This document shows, one piece after another, positions 7,090-14,805 of a stretch of DNA of 64,000 nt (the stretch's first letter is position 1; each line of letters begins with the position of its first letter). The translations under genes and the position numbers were made by a program. A model generated the notes under the pieces. That model searched no databases. It was not told the origin of the DNA and saw only the letters and a list, made by a program, of their open reading frames with translations. The stretch is from contig JAFRHL010000054.1 of assembly GCA_017433295.1 (NCBI GenBank), positions 1-64,000 on the forward strand, read 5' to 3'. The DNA is from Eubacterium sp. (GTDB lineage: Bacteria; Bacillota; Clostridia; Lachnospirales; Lachnospiraceae).

Positions 7090-8145
7090 ATGGGATTATT
7101 CAGCGGCCAGCTGGCGAATGTAGTTGAATGGGAAGAATACAGAGATGATGTGATATTTTATAAATGGGACAATGCGGAGATCAAGAAGGGTTCCCGCCTG
7201 ATTATCCGTCCGGGCCAGGACGCCATCTTCCTGCATAACGGCAAGGTAGAAGGTGTTTTTAAGGATGACGGCACCTATGATATTGAGTCCCAGATCATTC
7301 CGTTTCTCTCTACTCTGAAGGGCTTTAAGTTCGGATTCAACAGTGGAATGCGGGCTGAGGTTCTTTTCATCAATACCAAAGAGTTCGTGATGAAATGGGG
7401 CACAAAGAGCGCCATCAATCTCCCCCATCCGGCCCTGCCCGGAGGCATGCCCATCAGGGCCAACGGTAATTTCCAGTTCAAGGTGGCAGATTACGATGCC
7501 CTGATCGAGAAGGTTGCCGGGGTGAAGAAGCAGTACACTACTGCCGAGGTGAGAGACAGGGTCATCTCCATGCTGGATCAGCTGCTCCTCCGCTGGATCG
7601 TACGAGAAGGCAAGGATATGTTTAATATTCAGGCTAACGCTGTGGAGATATCAGAGGGTATCCGGACAGAGCTGGATATGGAGATGATAAAGATCGGTCT
7701 TACCATAACCGGTTTCCAGATCAACAGCGTAAGCTATCCGGAAGAAGTCCAGAAGATGGTGACCAAGGTGGCGGGCCAGAGCATGATCGGTGATGTGGGC
7801 AAGTACCAGCAGGTTGCAATGGCAGATGCCATAGCAGCAGGAAACGGCGGCGGATCCATGGCCGCTGATATGGCTTCCATGCAGGTGGGCATGATGATGG
7901 GACAGCAGATGGCAGGTCAGATGGCCCAGAATTTTGGCGGACAGCAGGCCGGATACCAGGGCCAGTATAACCAGGCAGCACCTGCCGGACAGTTTGGCCA
8001 GCCCGGTGCTCAGGGGTTTGCCCAGCAGCCGGCAGCTCAAGGGGCTTCTCCGGCAGCCGGTGGAGGACCCAAGTTCTGCCCGGAATGCGGAACTCCGACC
8101 AACGGTGCCAAATTCTGCGCCAACTGCGGAACGAAATTAGTATAA
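7090..8145 (+). CDS. SPFH (band 7)/YdjI-type protein with C-terminal zinc ribbon
   Basis: The 351-residue protein has an SPFH-type domain over about residues 20-245 (VVEWEEYRDDVIFYKW at the start, ITGFQINSVSYPEEVQ near the end), a flexible Gly/Gln/Ala-rich linker of roughly 70 residues, and a zinc ribbon (CPECGTPTNGAKFCANCG) at the end. It has no clear transmembrane helix, so membrane contact is probably through the SPFH domain. ATG 7090 is used, with GAGAGGTG upstream; an upstream in-frame start would add five residues. Pairing with pspA suggests a membrane-stress complex. Confidence 0.88.
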   Translation: MGLFSGQLANVVEWEEYRDDVIFYKWDNAEIKKGSRLIIRPGQDAIFLHNGKVEGVFKDDGTYDIESQIIPFLSTLKGFKFGFNSGMRAEVLFINTKEFVMKWGTKSAINLPHPALPGGMPIRANGNFQFKVADYDALIEKVAGVKKQYTTAEVRDRVISMLDQLLLRWIVREGKDMFNIQANAVEISEGIRTELDMEMIKIGLTITGFQINSVSYPEEVQKMVTKVAGQSMIGDVGKYQQVAMADAIAAGNGGGSMAADMASMQVGMMMGQQMAGQMAQNFGGQQAGYQGQYNQAAPAGQFGQPGAQGFAQQPAAQGASPAAGGGPKFCPECGTPTNGAKFCANCGTKLV

Positions 8146-8150
8146 CCGGG

Positions 8151-8172
8151 ACTGTTCAGATGCCTGAACAGT
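8151..8172 (+). other. Hairpin between SPFH gene and pcrA
   Basis: ACTGTTCAG (8151-8159) and CTGAACAGT (8164-8172) form a perfect 9-bp stem with a 4-base loop, with no T-run. It could protect the 3' end of the upstream message. It ends just before the GAGGAG upstream of pcrA. Confidence 0.5.
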
Positions 8173-8193
8173 TGAGGAGAACCAGGTATTAGA

Positions 8194-10431
8194 ATGAGTA
8201 TATATGATACATTGAATAAAGAACAAAAAGAGGCGGTCTTCTGTACAGAAGGCCCCCTTTTAATGCTGGCAGGAGCCGGAACAGGCAAAACCAGGTCCAT
8301 CACTCACCGGATCGTCTATCTCATTGAGGAGATGGGGGTAAGCCCCTGGAATATCCTTGCCATAACATTTACCAATAAGGCAGCCCAGGAGATGAAGGAC
8401 AGGGCGGCTGCTCTGGTGGGACCCGGGTCCGAGGACCTCTGGATCAGCACCTTTCATGCCATATGCAGCCGTATATTGAGACGTCATATAAATCTGACCG
8501 GTTATAACCGAAGCTTCACAATTTATGATGCTTCCGACCAGAAGTCTCTGATGAAGGAAGTCTTAAAGGAAATGAATATAAGCAATAAGCAGTTTCCGGA
8601 GAAGATGGCCCTTTCCGAGATTTCCTCCGCCAAGGAAGAGTGTAAAAGCCCTCTTGATTACCGTAACGAGCATGATGATTACCGGGGACATATCATAGCA
8701 GATATCTATGAGAGGTATCAGAAAAGACTGCGGGCCAATGATGCCCTGGATTTTGACGATCTCCTGATGAAAACCGTGGAGCTCTTCCAGGCATATCCTG
8801 AGATCCTGGAGCATTATCAGGAACGGTTCCGTTATATTATGGTAGATGAATACCAGGATACCAATACCGTTCAGTTCCTTTTTGTCAGCATGCTGGCAGC
8901 CAGATACCGGAATCTCTGCGTAGTCGGTGATGATGACCAGTCTATCTACCGGTTTCGGGGAGCAAATATCTATAATATTCTAAATTTTGAAAAGGTATTT
9001 CCCGATGCCGTAGTGATCCGGCTGGAACAGAACTACCGGTCAACTCAGAACATTTTGAATGCCGCCAACAGTGTTATTGTAAATAACCAGGGCAGGAAGG
9101 AAAAGAAACTCTGGACGAAGAACAGCCGGGGCGAGCTGGTACATTTTAAGCAATATGACAGCGAGTACGACGAGGCCGAGGGAATCGTATCCAGGATACA
9201 GTTCCTTTCCATGCGGGGAGTCCCCTATCAGGATATGGCCATTCTCTACAGAACCAACGCCCAGTCCAGGATTTTTGAGGAGAAGCTGAAGCAGCGTAAT
9301 ATCCCCTATGCCATTGTAAGAGGGATCAGCTTCTATGACCGCAAAGAGATTAAGGACCTGATGAGTTACTTAAAGGTGGTGGACAGCGGTATGGATGATC
9401 TGGCAGTAAAAAGGATCATTAATGTACCAAAGAGGGGGATAGGCCAGACCACGGTAAACAGGATTCAGGATTACGCCATCAGGCAGGGTATCAGTTTTCT
9501 GGAGGCAGTTTTTGAATGTGACAGGATTCCCGACATCGGCAGGGCGGCGGGAAAGATCCGCAAATTCGGCGAAATGATCAGGAATTTCAGGGAATATGCC
9601 CTGGAATCGGAACTGAGCGAGCTGATGGATCATATTTTAGAAACCACCGGTTACAGGCTGGAGCTGGAATCGGAAGCTACTGAGGAGTCCAGAAGCCGCC
9701 TTATGGATATTGATGAACTGATCAATGATATAGTTTATTATGAGGACACCAGTGACGATCCCAACCTCAGAGATTTCCTGGAGGAAAAGGATATGTACAC
9801 ACTGAATGCCGGTATCGACAATCTGGAAGATGACGGAAACAGGGTCCTGCTCATGACTCTTCACAACGCCAAGGGGCTTGAGTTTGCCAACGTATTTCTG
9901 GGTGGTATGGAGGAAGGCGTTTTTCCCGGATATGTGGCCATGATCTCAGGTGATGAAACGGAAATCGAGGAAGAGAGGCGCTTATGCTACGTGGGCATTA
10001 CAAGAGCGAAAGAACGTCTTTTTTTAAGCGCTGCCAGGCGAAGGATGACCAGAGGACAGGCCCAGTATAACAGGCCTTCGAGATTCGTTGATGAGATCAG
10101 CGATGAATTTATCGATACCGGTTCAGAGGATAGATCTTTGACAAGTAGAAATCGTGACCGCTCACTGCAAATACCTTCTTCGGATTTCGGAAACCGCCGG
10201 AGGCAGGCAGAGTTTGCAGGAATAAAGCCATACCGGCTGGAAGATTATAAGGTAAAGCCCTTAACCAGACTGGATTATGATGTGGGAGATACAGTAAAGC
10301 ATATCAAGTTCGGACGGGGCGTAGTAAAGGAAATCGTACAGGGTGGCAAAGATTATGAGGTGGCCGTGGACTTCGAGCGGGTCGGTCGAAAGAAAATGTT
10401 CGCTTCTTTTGCCAAACTGAAGAAGGTATAA
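8194..10431 (+). CDS. pcrA: ATP-dependent DNA helicase PcrA/UvrD
   Basis: A 745-residue superfamily 1A helicase that unwinds DNA 3' to 5' in nucleotide-excision repair and removes RecA and stalled RNA polymerase. Motifs appear in order: Walker A AGAGTGKT, Ia TFTNKAA, II DEYQDT, III GDDDQSIYRFRGA, IV EQNYRS, V TLHNAKGLEF and VI CYVGITRAKERL. The end (about 700-745) is the Tudor-like module VGDTVKHIKFGRGVV that in PcrA contacts RNA polymerase. The gene is followed by its own non-coding gap; no ligA is adjacent, unlike in bacilli. Confidence 0.95.
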   Translation: MSIYDTLNKEQKEAVFCTEGPLLMLAGAGTGKTRSITHRIVYLIEEMGVSPWNILAITFTNKAAQEMKDRAAALVGPGSEDLWISTFHAICSRILRRHINLTGYNRSFTIYDASDQKSLMKEVLKEMNISNKQFPEKMALSEISSAKEECKSPLDYRNEHDDYRGHIIADIYERYQKRLRANDALDFDDLLMKTVELFQAYPEILEHYQERFRYIMVDEYQDTNTVQFLFVSMLAARYRNLCVVGDDDQSIYRFRGANIYNILNFEKVFPDAVVIRLEQNYRSTQNILNAANSVIVNNQGRKEKKLWTKNSRGELVHFKQYDSEYDEAEGIVSRIQFLSMRGVPYQDMAILYRTNAQSRIFEEKLKQRNIPYAIVRGISFYDRKEIKDLMSYLKVVDSGMDDLAVKRIINVPKRGIGQTTVNRIQDYAIRQGISFLEAVFECDRIPDIGRAAGKIRKFGEMIRNFREYALESELSELMDHILETTGYRLELESEATEESRSRLMDIDELINDIVYYEDTSDDPNLRDFLEEKDMYTLNAGIDNLEDDGNRVLLMTLHNAKGLEFANVFLGGMEEGVFPGYVAMISGDETEIEEERRLCYVGITRAKERLFLSAARRRMTRGQAQYNRPSRFVDEISDEFIDTGSEDRSLTSRNRDRSLQIPSSDFGNRRRQAEFAGIKPYRLEDYKVKPLTRLDYDVGDTVKHIKFGRGVVKEIVQGGKDYEVAVDFERVGRKKMFASFAKLKKV

Positions 10432-10556
10432 TAGCCTGCATGGTGATTGCGCAATACATTATTATTAAAAATATGGTAAGAATCTAATTTTCCGATGGTA
10501 AAAGATAGAAATGCGTGATATACTAGATATATATTAATTTTTAAGGAGGATTGCAC

Positions 10557-10883
10557 ATGAAGAATATTGAAGAATTAATTGGTGCCGCCAAGATAGGCAG
10601 TTTGCTTTCCGAGCGCAAGCACAGTGAAGAGTCTAAAAAAGTTTTATGGGCTCTGGCTATTGTTGGTGCGGTAGCAGCTGTAGCAGCGATTGCCTTTGCT
10701 GTTTATAAGCTTGTTTCACCGGATTATCTGGATGACGATTTCGATGATGATTTTGACGATGACTTTTTCGATGATGATTTCGAGGAGGAACCGGCAAAAG
10801 AGGAAAAATCGGAAGAAAAAGAAGCTCCCGAAGAAGAAGCTCCTGCTCAGGCAGCCGCAGAGGAAGAAGCTGCAGAAGAGTAA
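10557..10883 (+). CDS. Small membrane protein with acidic tail
   Basis: A 108-residue protein of no recognised family. It has a short cytoplasmic helix, a single transmembrane segment (VLWALAIVGAVAAVAAIAFAVYKLV, residues about 29-53), then a tail made almost entirely of Asp, Glu, Lys and Ala, beginning with repeats of DDDFDDDF and ending EEEAAEE. ATG 10557 is 6 bases after AAGGAGG. A TATACT at 10519-10524 with a weak TGGTAA 17 bases upstream may be its promoter. Function unknown; the tail could bind cations or basic proteins. Confidence 0.7.
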   Translation: MKNIEELIGAAKIGSLLSERKHSEESKKVLWALAIVGAVAAVAAIAFAVYKLVSPDYLDDDFDDDFDDDFFDDDFEEEPAKEEKSEEKEAPEEEAPAQAAAEEEAAEE

Positions 10884-10917
10884 GCCGCATATATATTTTT
10901 ATTAATCAGCTGACTGA

Positions 10918-10947
10918 CCGCAGTGGGAAGATAGATCCCCACTGCGG
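10918..10947 (+). terminator. Hairpin after the acidic membrane protein
   Basis: CCGCAGTGGG (10918-10927) pairs exactly with CCCACTGCGG (10938-10947). The stem is strong but has no T-run after it. Confidence 0.55.
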
Positions 10948-10996
10948 AATACTAACCGGAAGATATTAATTGATGCGAAACAGTTGAAATTAATTG

Positions 10997-11025
10997 TTGA
11001 CATTTTTATGACCATATTATATAAT
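10997..11025 (+). promoter_or_regulatory. Consensus promoter of the tRNA cluster
   Basis: A perfect TTGACA (10997-11002), 17-base spacer and perfect TATAAT (11020-11025) lie 30 bases before the first tRNA gene. This is one of the strongest promoter matches in the window, as expected for stable RNA. Confidence 0.85.
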
Positions 11026-11055
11026 GTTGTTTGTTGGTCAGAAATGAAGGCCTTC

Positions 11056-11130
11056 CGGGGTGTGGCTCAGCTTGGCTAGAGCGCCTGGTTTGGGACCAGG
11101 AGGCCGCAGGTTCGAATCCTGTCACCCCGA
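11056..11130 (+). tRNA. tRNA-Pro (anticodon TGG)
   Basis: The acceptor CGGGGTG pairs with CACCCCG (11123-11129), discriminator A. The anticodon stem CCTGG/CCAGG encloses TTTGGGA with anticodon TGG, and the T-loop is TTCGAAT. CCA is not encoded. First of five closely packed tRNA genes. Confidence 0.95.
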
Positions 11131-11137
11131 TATATGT

Positions 11138-11208
11138 GCGGGTGTAGTTCAATGGTAGAACACCAGCCTTCCAAGCTGGACACGTGGGTTCGATTCCCAT
11201 CACCCGCT
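11138..11208 (+). tRNA. tRNA-Gly (anticodon TCC)
   Basis: The acceptor GCGGGTG pairs with CACCCGC (11201-11207), discriminator T. The anticodon stem CCAGC/GCTGG encloses CTTCCAA with anticodon TCC, and the T-loop is TTCGATT. It is 7 bases after tRNA-Pro. Confidence 0.95.
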
Positions 11209-11256
11209 TTCTGCTTACAGCAGAAGAAGAACAATTTTATATTGTATCATCAGTAC

Positions 11257-11330
<74 letters not shown>

Positions 11331-11354
11331 TTCGCCGGAGACTTGTCCGGTTAT

Positions 11355-11429
11355 GGTGGGTATGGCGCAGCTGGTTAGCGCGCCAGATTGTGGCTCTGGA
11401 GGTCGAGGGTTCGAATCCCTCTACCCACC
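11355..11429 (+). tRNA. tRNA-His (anticodon GTG)
   Basis: The acceptor GTGGGTA pairs with TACCCAC (11422-11428), with discriminator C and the extra 5' G (11355) expected of tRNA-His. The anticodon stem CCAGA/TCTGG encloses TTGTGGC. Confidence 0.95.
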
Positions 11430-11435
11430 TTTTGA

Positions 11436-11507
11436 TGGGCTATCGCCAAGCGGTAAGGCACAGGACTTTGACTCCTGCATTCGCTGGTTCGAATCCAGCT
11501 AGTCCAG
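11436..11507 (+). tRNA. tRNA-Gln (anticodon TTG)
   Basis: The acceptor TGGGCTA pairs with TAGTCCA (11500-11506) with one wobble, discriminator G. The anticodon stem CAGGA/TCCTG encloses CTTTGAC with anticodon TTG. The unusual T1-A72 acceptor end fits tRNA-Gln. Confidence 0.95.
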
Positions 11508-11544
11508 TTGGACCTGAGATTCGGATCTTGGGTTGATATTTTAT

Positions 11545-11574
11545 ATATACCATGGAGACATGGTATATTTTTTT
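11545..11574 (+). terminator. Terminator between tRNA-Gln and tRNA-Leu
   Basis: ATATACCATG (11545-11554) and CATGGTATAT (11559-11568) form a 10-bp stem with a GAGA tetraloop, followed by T residues to 11574. It ends only 6 bases before tRNA-Leu. Confidence 0.85.
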
Positions 11575-11580
11575 GAATAA

Positions 11581-11662
11581 GCGGTTATGGCGGAATTGGC
11601 AGACGCGCCAGATTTAGGTTCTGGTGGGCAGACCCGTGCAGGTTCAAGTCCTGTTAACCGCA
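11581..11662 (+). tRNA. tRNA-Leu (anticodon TAG)
   Basis: The acceptor GCGGTTA pairs with TAACCGC (11655-11661), discriminator A. The anticodon stem CCAGA/TCTGG encloses TTTAGGT with anticodon TAG; the variable arm is of class II type. The T-loop is TTCAAGT. No promoter fits between the preceding terminator and the gene, so transcription must read through or start within the terminator region. Confidence 0.94.
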
Positions 11663-11670
11663 TGAAACAA

Positions 11671-11708
11671 GAAAGCTCAGAGCTTATATATAAGGGCTCT
11701 GAGCTTTC
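11671..11708 (+). terminator. Hairpin after tRNA-Leu
   Basis: GAAAGCTCAGAGC (11671-11683) pairs with GCTCTGAGCTTTC (11696-11708), a 13-bp stem with a 12-base AT-rich loop, 8 bases downstream of the tRNA. Confidence 0.7.
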
Positions 11709-11783
11709 CTTATGTCTGAAAATGGGGCAGAAATGGACTAATTATCCTATGTCCTTAAGCCCTGCCATAACCAATGGGAATAG

Positions 11784-11817
11784 AAAACCCCGGATACTGC
11801 CAATACCCGGGGTTTTT
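11784..11817 (+). terminator. Second terminator downstream of the tRNA cluster
   Basis: AAAACCCCGG (11784-11793) pairs with CCGGGGTTTT (11807-11816), with a T-run ending at 11817. No gene lies between this and the preceding hairpin; it may be the remains of a lost gene's 3' end. Confidence 0.75.
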
Positions 11818-12001
11818 GCGTGAACCTGTGGATTCAATCGCTTCTCTTTGCCTGGGCATAATATAACACATACCACGGTTAAATGCAAGATGAAAAGTAT
11901 AACAAGGCCTATGACAGGATCAGGTTGTCGGTTCAGTTTTCAATCTATTTACACACATCTCGGCAATATCCCCCAGCAGCTCCCACTATTGTTCTGTGAG
12001 A

Positions 12002-12118
12002 TTAGCAAGTACTGATAACAATTTCGTTTTTAAAAGAATCATCCGGACTCTCTGCGATATCTTTCAGAAGGCGTCTGATCTCTTCATCTATATCCGTTCG
12101 TGTTGATTTCGTATTTAT
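12002..12118 (-). pseudogene. Possible coding remnant in the 11.8-12.2 kb gap
   Basis: The stretch 11818-12236 has no intact gene. On the minus strand one frame reads about 38 codons, containing TDIDEEIRRLLKDIAESPDD, and ends at a TAA (12004-12002). It has no start codon with a ribosome site and a stop lies just upstream. The composition looks protein-like, so it may be a fragment of a decayed gene; family not recognised. Confidence 0.2.
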
Positions 12119-12124
12119 TCATTG

Positions 12125-12153
12125 TTGAAACAATAATTCCATGGTATTATATT
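12125..12153 (+). promoter_or_regulatory. Promoter of the PP2C-kinase operon
   Basis: TTGAAA (12125-12130) and TATATT (12148-12153) have a 17-base spacer, about 84 bases before the PP2C start. No other good promoter is seen before the end of the six-gene set. Confidence 0.55.
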
Positions 12154-12236
12154 TAATAGAATAATAATCGCTAACTGTGCCAACGTTAGTAAAAGCTCAT
12201 TATCGAAATGATAACCGGACAGGAGAGGTGAAAGAT

Positions 12237-13001
12237 ATGGATTATAAAGGATATCTGATTAGCCATGGCGGGAAGATTCGATCGAACAATGAAGACAACG
12301 GATATCTTGACGGTCAGTACCGTAAGGATGACCGGTGTTTTTTCTGGAAGTGCAACCATGAGAAAAAAGGCAGCATACTTGCCGGAGTTTTTGATGGCGT
12401 AGGAGGAGAGGACTGTGGAGAGATTGCTTCCCGAATTGCCGCTGAGACATTGGACAGTATCGGTAAGAAAGGCCGGGTGTCCGCCATGTTCGAAAAGTAT
12501 GTTCATATTGCCAACCGGAAGATTCTGGACGCGGCGGATGATTCAGGGATGGCTTCAACTTTTGTTTTATTATCAGTAGAGGATGACGTTTATCATTTCT
12601 GCAATATGGGAGACAGCAGAGGATATCTGCTCAGAGGAAGAAAGCTGTTTAAAATGACAAAAGACCATAACATGGTCAGCAAGATGGTGGCCAGGGGAGT
12701 TCTTACACCTGAACAGGCAAGGAATCATCCGGACAGGCACACAATCTATCAGTACCTGGGGATGAGGACCGATGAAGGGATGGTTATAGAACCGTATATA
12801 GGGGGAGCTGTCAGGGCACTGAAGGGAGATATCTGTCTGCTGTGTTCCGACGGCCTGACCGATATGGTGACTGAAGTAAAGATTGCAACCATCCTTGCAG
12901 GTGATCATCTGCTTGAAGATAAAGCCCGTATCCTTCTTGAGACAGCCCTTAACAATGGCGGCCGGGATAATATTACGATCCTTCTTACAGAATCAAAATA
13001 A
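12237..13001 (+). CDS. PP2C-type Ser/Thr protein phosphatase
   Basis: A 254-residue soluble, metal-dependent phosphatase expected to reverse phosphorylation by the kinase encoded at 17237. Family blocks are all present: RSNNEDN near residue 16, FDGVGGEDCGE (52-62), MASTFVLL, NMGDSRGYLLR, CSDGLTD and GGRDNITILL. ATG 12237 is used because GAGAGGTGAAAG lies just upstream. It opens a run of six same-strand genes with gaps of 43 and 54 bp or overlaps. Unlike the usual firmicute prpC-prkC pair next to rsgA, this PP2C is separated from its kinase by two other genes. Confidence 0.92.
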   Translation: MDYKGYLISHGGKIRSNNEDNGYLDGQYRKDDRCFFWKCNHEKKGSILAGVFDGVGGEDCGEIASRIAAETLDSIGKKGRVSAMFEKYVHIANRKILDAADDSGMASTFVLLSVEDDVYHFCNMGDSRGYLLRGRKLFKMTKDHNMVSKMVARGVLTPEQARNHPDRHTIYQYLGMRTDEGMVIEPYIGGAVRALKGDICLLCSDGLTDMVTEVKIATILAGDHLLEDKARILLETALNNGGRDNITILLTESK

Positions 13002-13044
13002 TTAAGACACCTTATAATGATAAAATGATTTGGAGATGAACTGT

Positions 13045-14805
13045 ATGAAAATCTGTCCTGTTTGTAACAACCATGAGCCGGGAAATGATGCCCGGTTCTG
13101 CTCGGAATGCGGGTATCGATTTGAAGATTCCTATGAAGAAAGGGTAGAAAGGGAAGAAAGAAGTTATGACACTTCAGGAGCCGGAAAAAGAAGAAGACGA
13201 CTGAGCTATGGTATGAAAGAGGACACCCCTCTTTCTCTGGACAGACCGGTCAGGCAGAAATGGCCGTTTATTGTGGGAGGGGTAACCTTTGTCATTGTTG
13301 TTGCCACTGCAATATTTTTTGCTGTCAGTGATCATAATTTCATCATGAGTCAGGAAAAAAAGATCCAGAAGCAGTTTTCCCATATAGAGAACCTCAGAAA
13401 CAGCCAGAAAGAAAACTATCTGGATGAGGCTCTGGAAGACTGGAAAGGCGATGAGTTTTACAGCAAGGCGAAAGAAATAAAGGATAATGAAGACGCCGGC
13501 AAAGAGCAGCAGCTTTCTGCTATAAAAGAGCTCCGTGAAAAATTCGATAAATACGATGAGGAGCTTGTATCCGGGCAGACAAGATCCCTGAATATGGAGT
13601 ACAGCAAGGTTCAGGGAAAGTATGAAGAAAGCTTTTTGATAGAAGGTGAAAAAGAAAAGATAGACGCTTTCGAGAAAGAATATGACACGGATATTGATGA
13701 ACATCTGTTTAAATCTGCGAAAACCGTGATTGAAAATTATGGTGAACTTGAGAAGAATATAGCCAATGATGATGAGGCTAAAAGTAGTTATTCTGCCAAA
13801 CACCTGCTTGACGAAGATGAATTCATGCCTACAATACTCGATTTTTCTGTATTCTCCGACAGTTATACCAACAACGGGGAAGCCATGGGGGCAGATCACT
13901 TTACGCTGATAGAACAGGTAGGGCAGAAGGGAAAACAGAAATATATTGATATCGATAAAGTATCCATGAGTGTAAAAAACGGCGAATATATGTATGTCTT
14001 GAAGTTTAAGACCGGACAGCCGGATAATTACAAGAAAGACCGCGGTTATATTCTGCATGTAAGAAACATGGATGGCACCAGAGGATTTACGGTACAGGAA
14101 GGAACCAATCCGGAAAAAAAGATTCAGAAAGCTGTGGCAGATTACATGACTGGATTTGTCAAGGCTTTTAATTCAGACTGTGATGCAGATTCCAAAACCT
14201 TTAATAAGATGAAGGATTATCTTGAGAAAGGTTCCCAGGCCTGGGAAGATTTTAAAGGCCAGCCCTCTAGAGAAAGGATCAAAGGAGAAGGTATAACAGG
14301 GCAGGAAAACTTTGAAGTATCCATGAATAAGGATTATTCAAAGGCCACGGTTCATGTTAATTTCAAATACGAAATTGCCAGATATCGCAGCTACGGGGAG
14401 ATATGCGACAATTCAAAGGAGGATTCCTTCTGCCATAGTGATAGTACCGATCAGAAAGATTTCCTGATTCGTGGAGATTATGTGGGTTACAGAAAAGGCG
14501 GCGAGTACAGAGGTCAGGAACTATCCGATTCATCCAGATTTCTTTGTCATGAATATCTTAGTGAGAATGAGGTCTTTACAATGAATCTTACTAACAATTC
14601 TGCAGGAAAGATTATTCAGCACGAGAACGATACAGCACAGATTACAGATGTGCTGGGAATGTCCTATCAGGAAGATGGAAGCAGAGAACATTATAGCGCA
14701 GACAACCTGAATTTCAGTGATGATTCTGATTACGAAGAATACGATCAGGGAGACGCTAACGACGGCTATGAAGAGTACGACGATGAGGAATATGAAGATG
14801 AGTGA
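13045..14805 (+). CDS. Zinc-ribbon, single-pass membrane protein with large outer domain
   Basis: The 586-residue protein begins with a four-cysteine zinc ribbon (C4, C7, C19, C22), a basic linker, one transmembrane helix (about 73-94), then some 490 residues predicted outside the cell. The outer part starts with charged helical sequence and continues into a mixed region with no family I can name; it ends in a Tyr/Asp/Glu-rich tail (YEEYDQGD, YEEYDDEEYEDE). The topology resembles TcaA/YvbJ-like zinc-ribbon membrane proteins. GGAG 9 bases upstream decides for ATG 13045 over ATG 13036. Its end overlaps the FHA-ABC start by 8 bases. A sensor or scaffold role beside the kinase is inferred. Confidence 0.8.
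   Translation: MKICPVCNNHEPGNDARFCSECGYRFEDSYEERVEREERSYDTSGAGKRRRRLSYGMKEDTPLSLDRPVRQKWPFIVGGVTFVIVVATAIFFAVSDHNFIMSQEKKIQKQFSHIENLRNSQKENYLDEALEDWKGDEFYSKAKEIKDNEDAGKEQQLSAIKELREKFDKYDEELVSGQTRSLNMEYSKVQGKYEESFLIEGEKEKIDAFEKEYDTDIDEHLFKSAKTVIENYGELEKNIANDDEAKSSYSAKHLLDEDEFMPTILDFSVFSDSYTNNGEAMGADHFTLIEQVGQKGKQKYIDIDKVSMSVKNGEYMYVLKFKTGQPDNYKKDRGYILHVRNMDGTRGFTVQEGTNPEKKIQKAVADYMTGFVKAFNSDCDADSKTFNKMKDYLEKGSQAWEDFKGQPSRERIKGEGITGQENFEVSMNKDYSKATVHVNFKYEIARYRSYGEICDNSKEDSFCHSDSTDQKDFLIRGDYVGYRKGGEYRGQELSDSSRFLCHEYLSENEVFTMNLTNNSAGKIIQHENDTAQITDVLGMSYQEDGSREHYSADNLNFSDDSDYEEYDQGDANDGYEEYDDEEYEDE

Noticed and set aside
11006..11203. Minus-strand open frame over the tRNA cluster
   Set aside because: Its translation (GIEPTCPAWKAG, GVTGFEPAASWSQ) is the usual artefact of translating tRNA genes backwards.
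11663..12236. Integration scar (att site) of a lost prophage downstream of tRNA-Leu
   Set aside because: The two terminators and a possible coding remnant are suggestive, but no repeat of the tRNA 3' end is found in the gap and no integrase is present.
13174..14058. 294-codon minus-strand open frame in the zinc-ribbon membrane protein gene
   Set aside because: Antisense to a gene with start, ribosome site and operon context; hydrophobic only because it complements charged codons.
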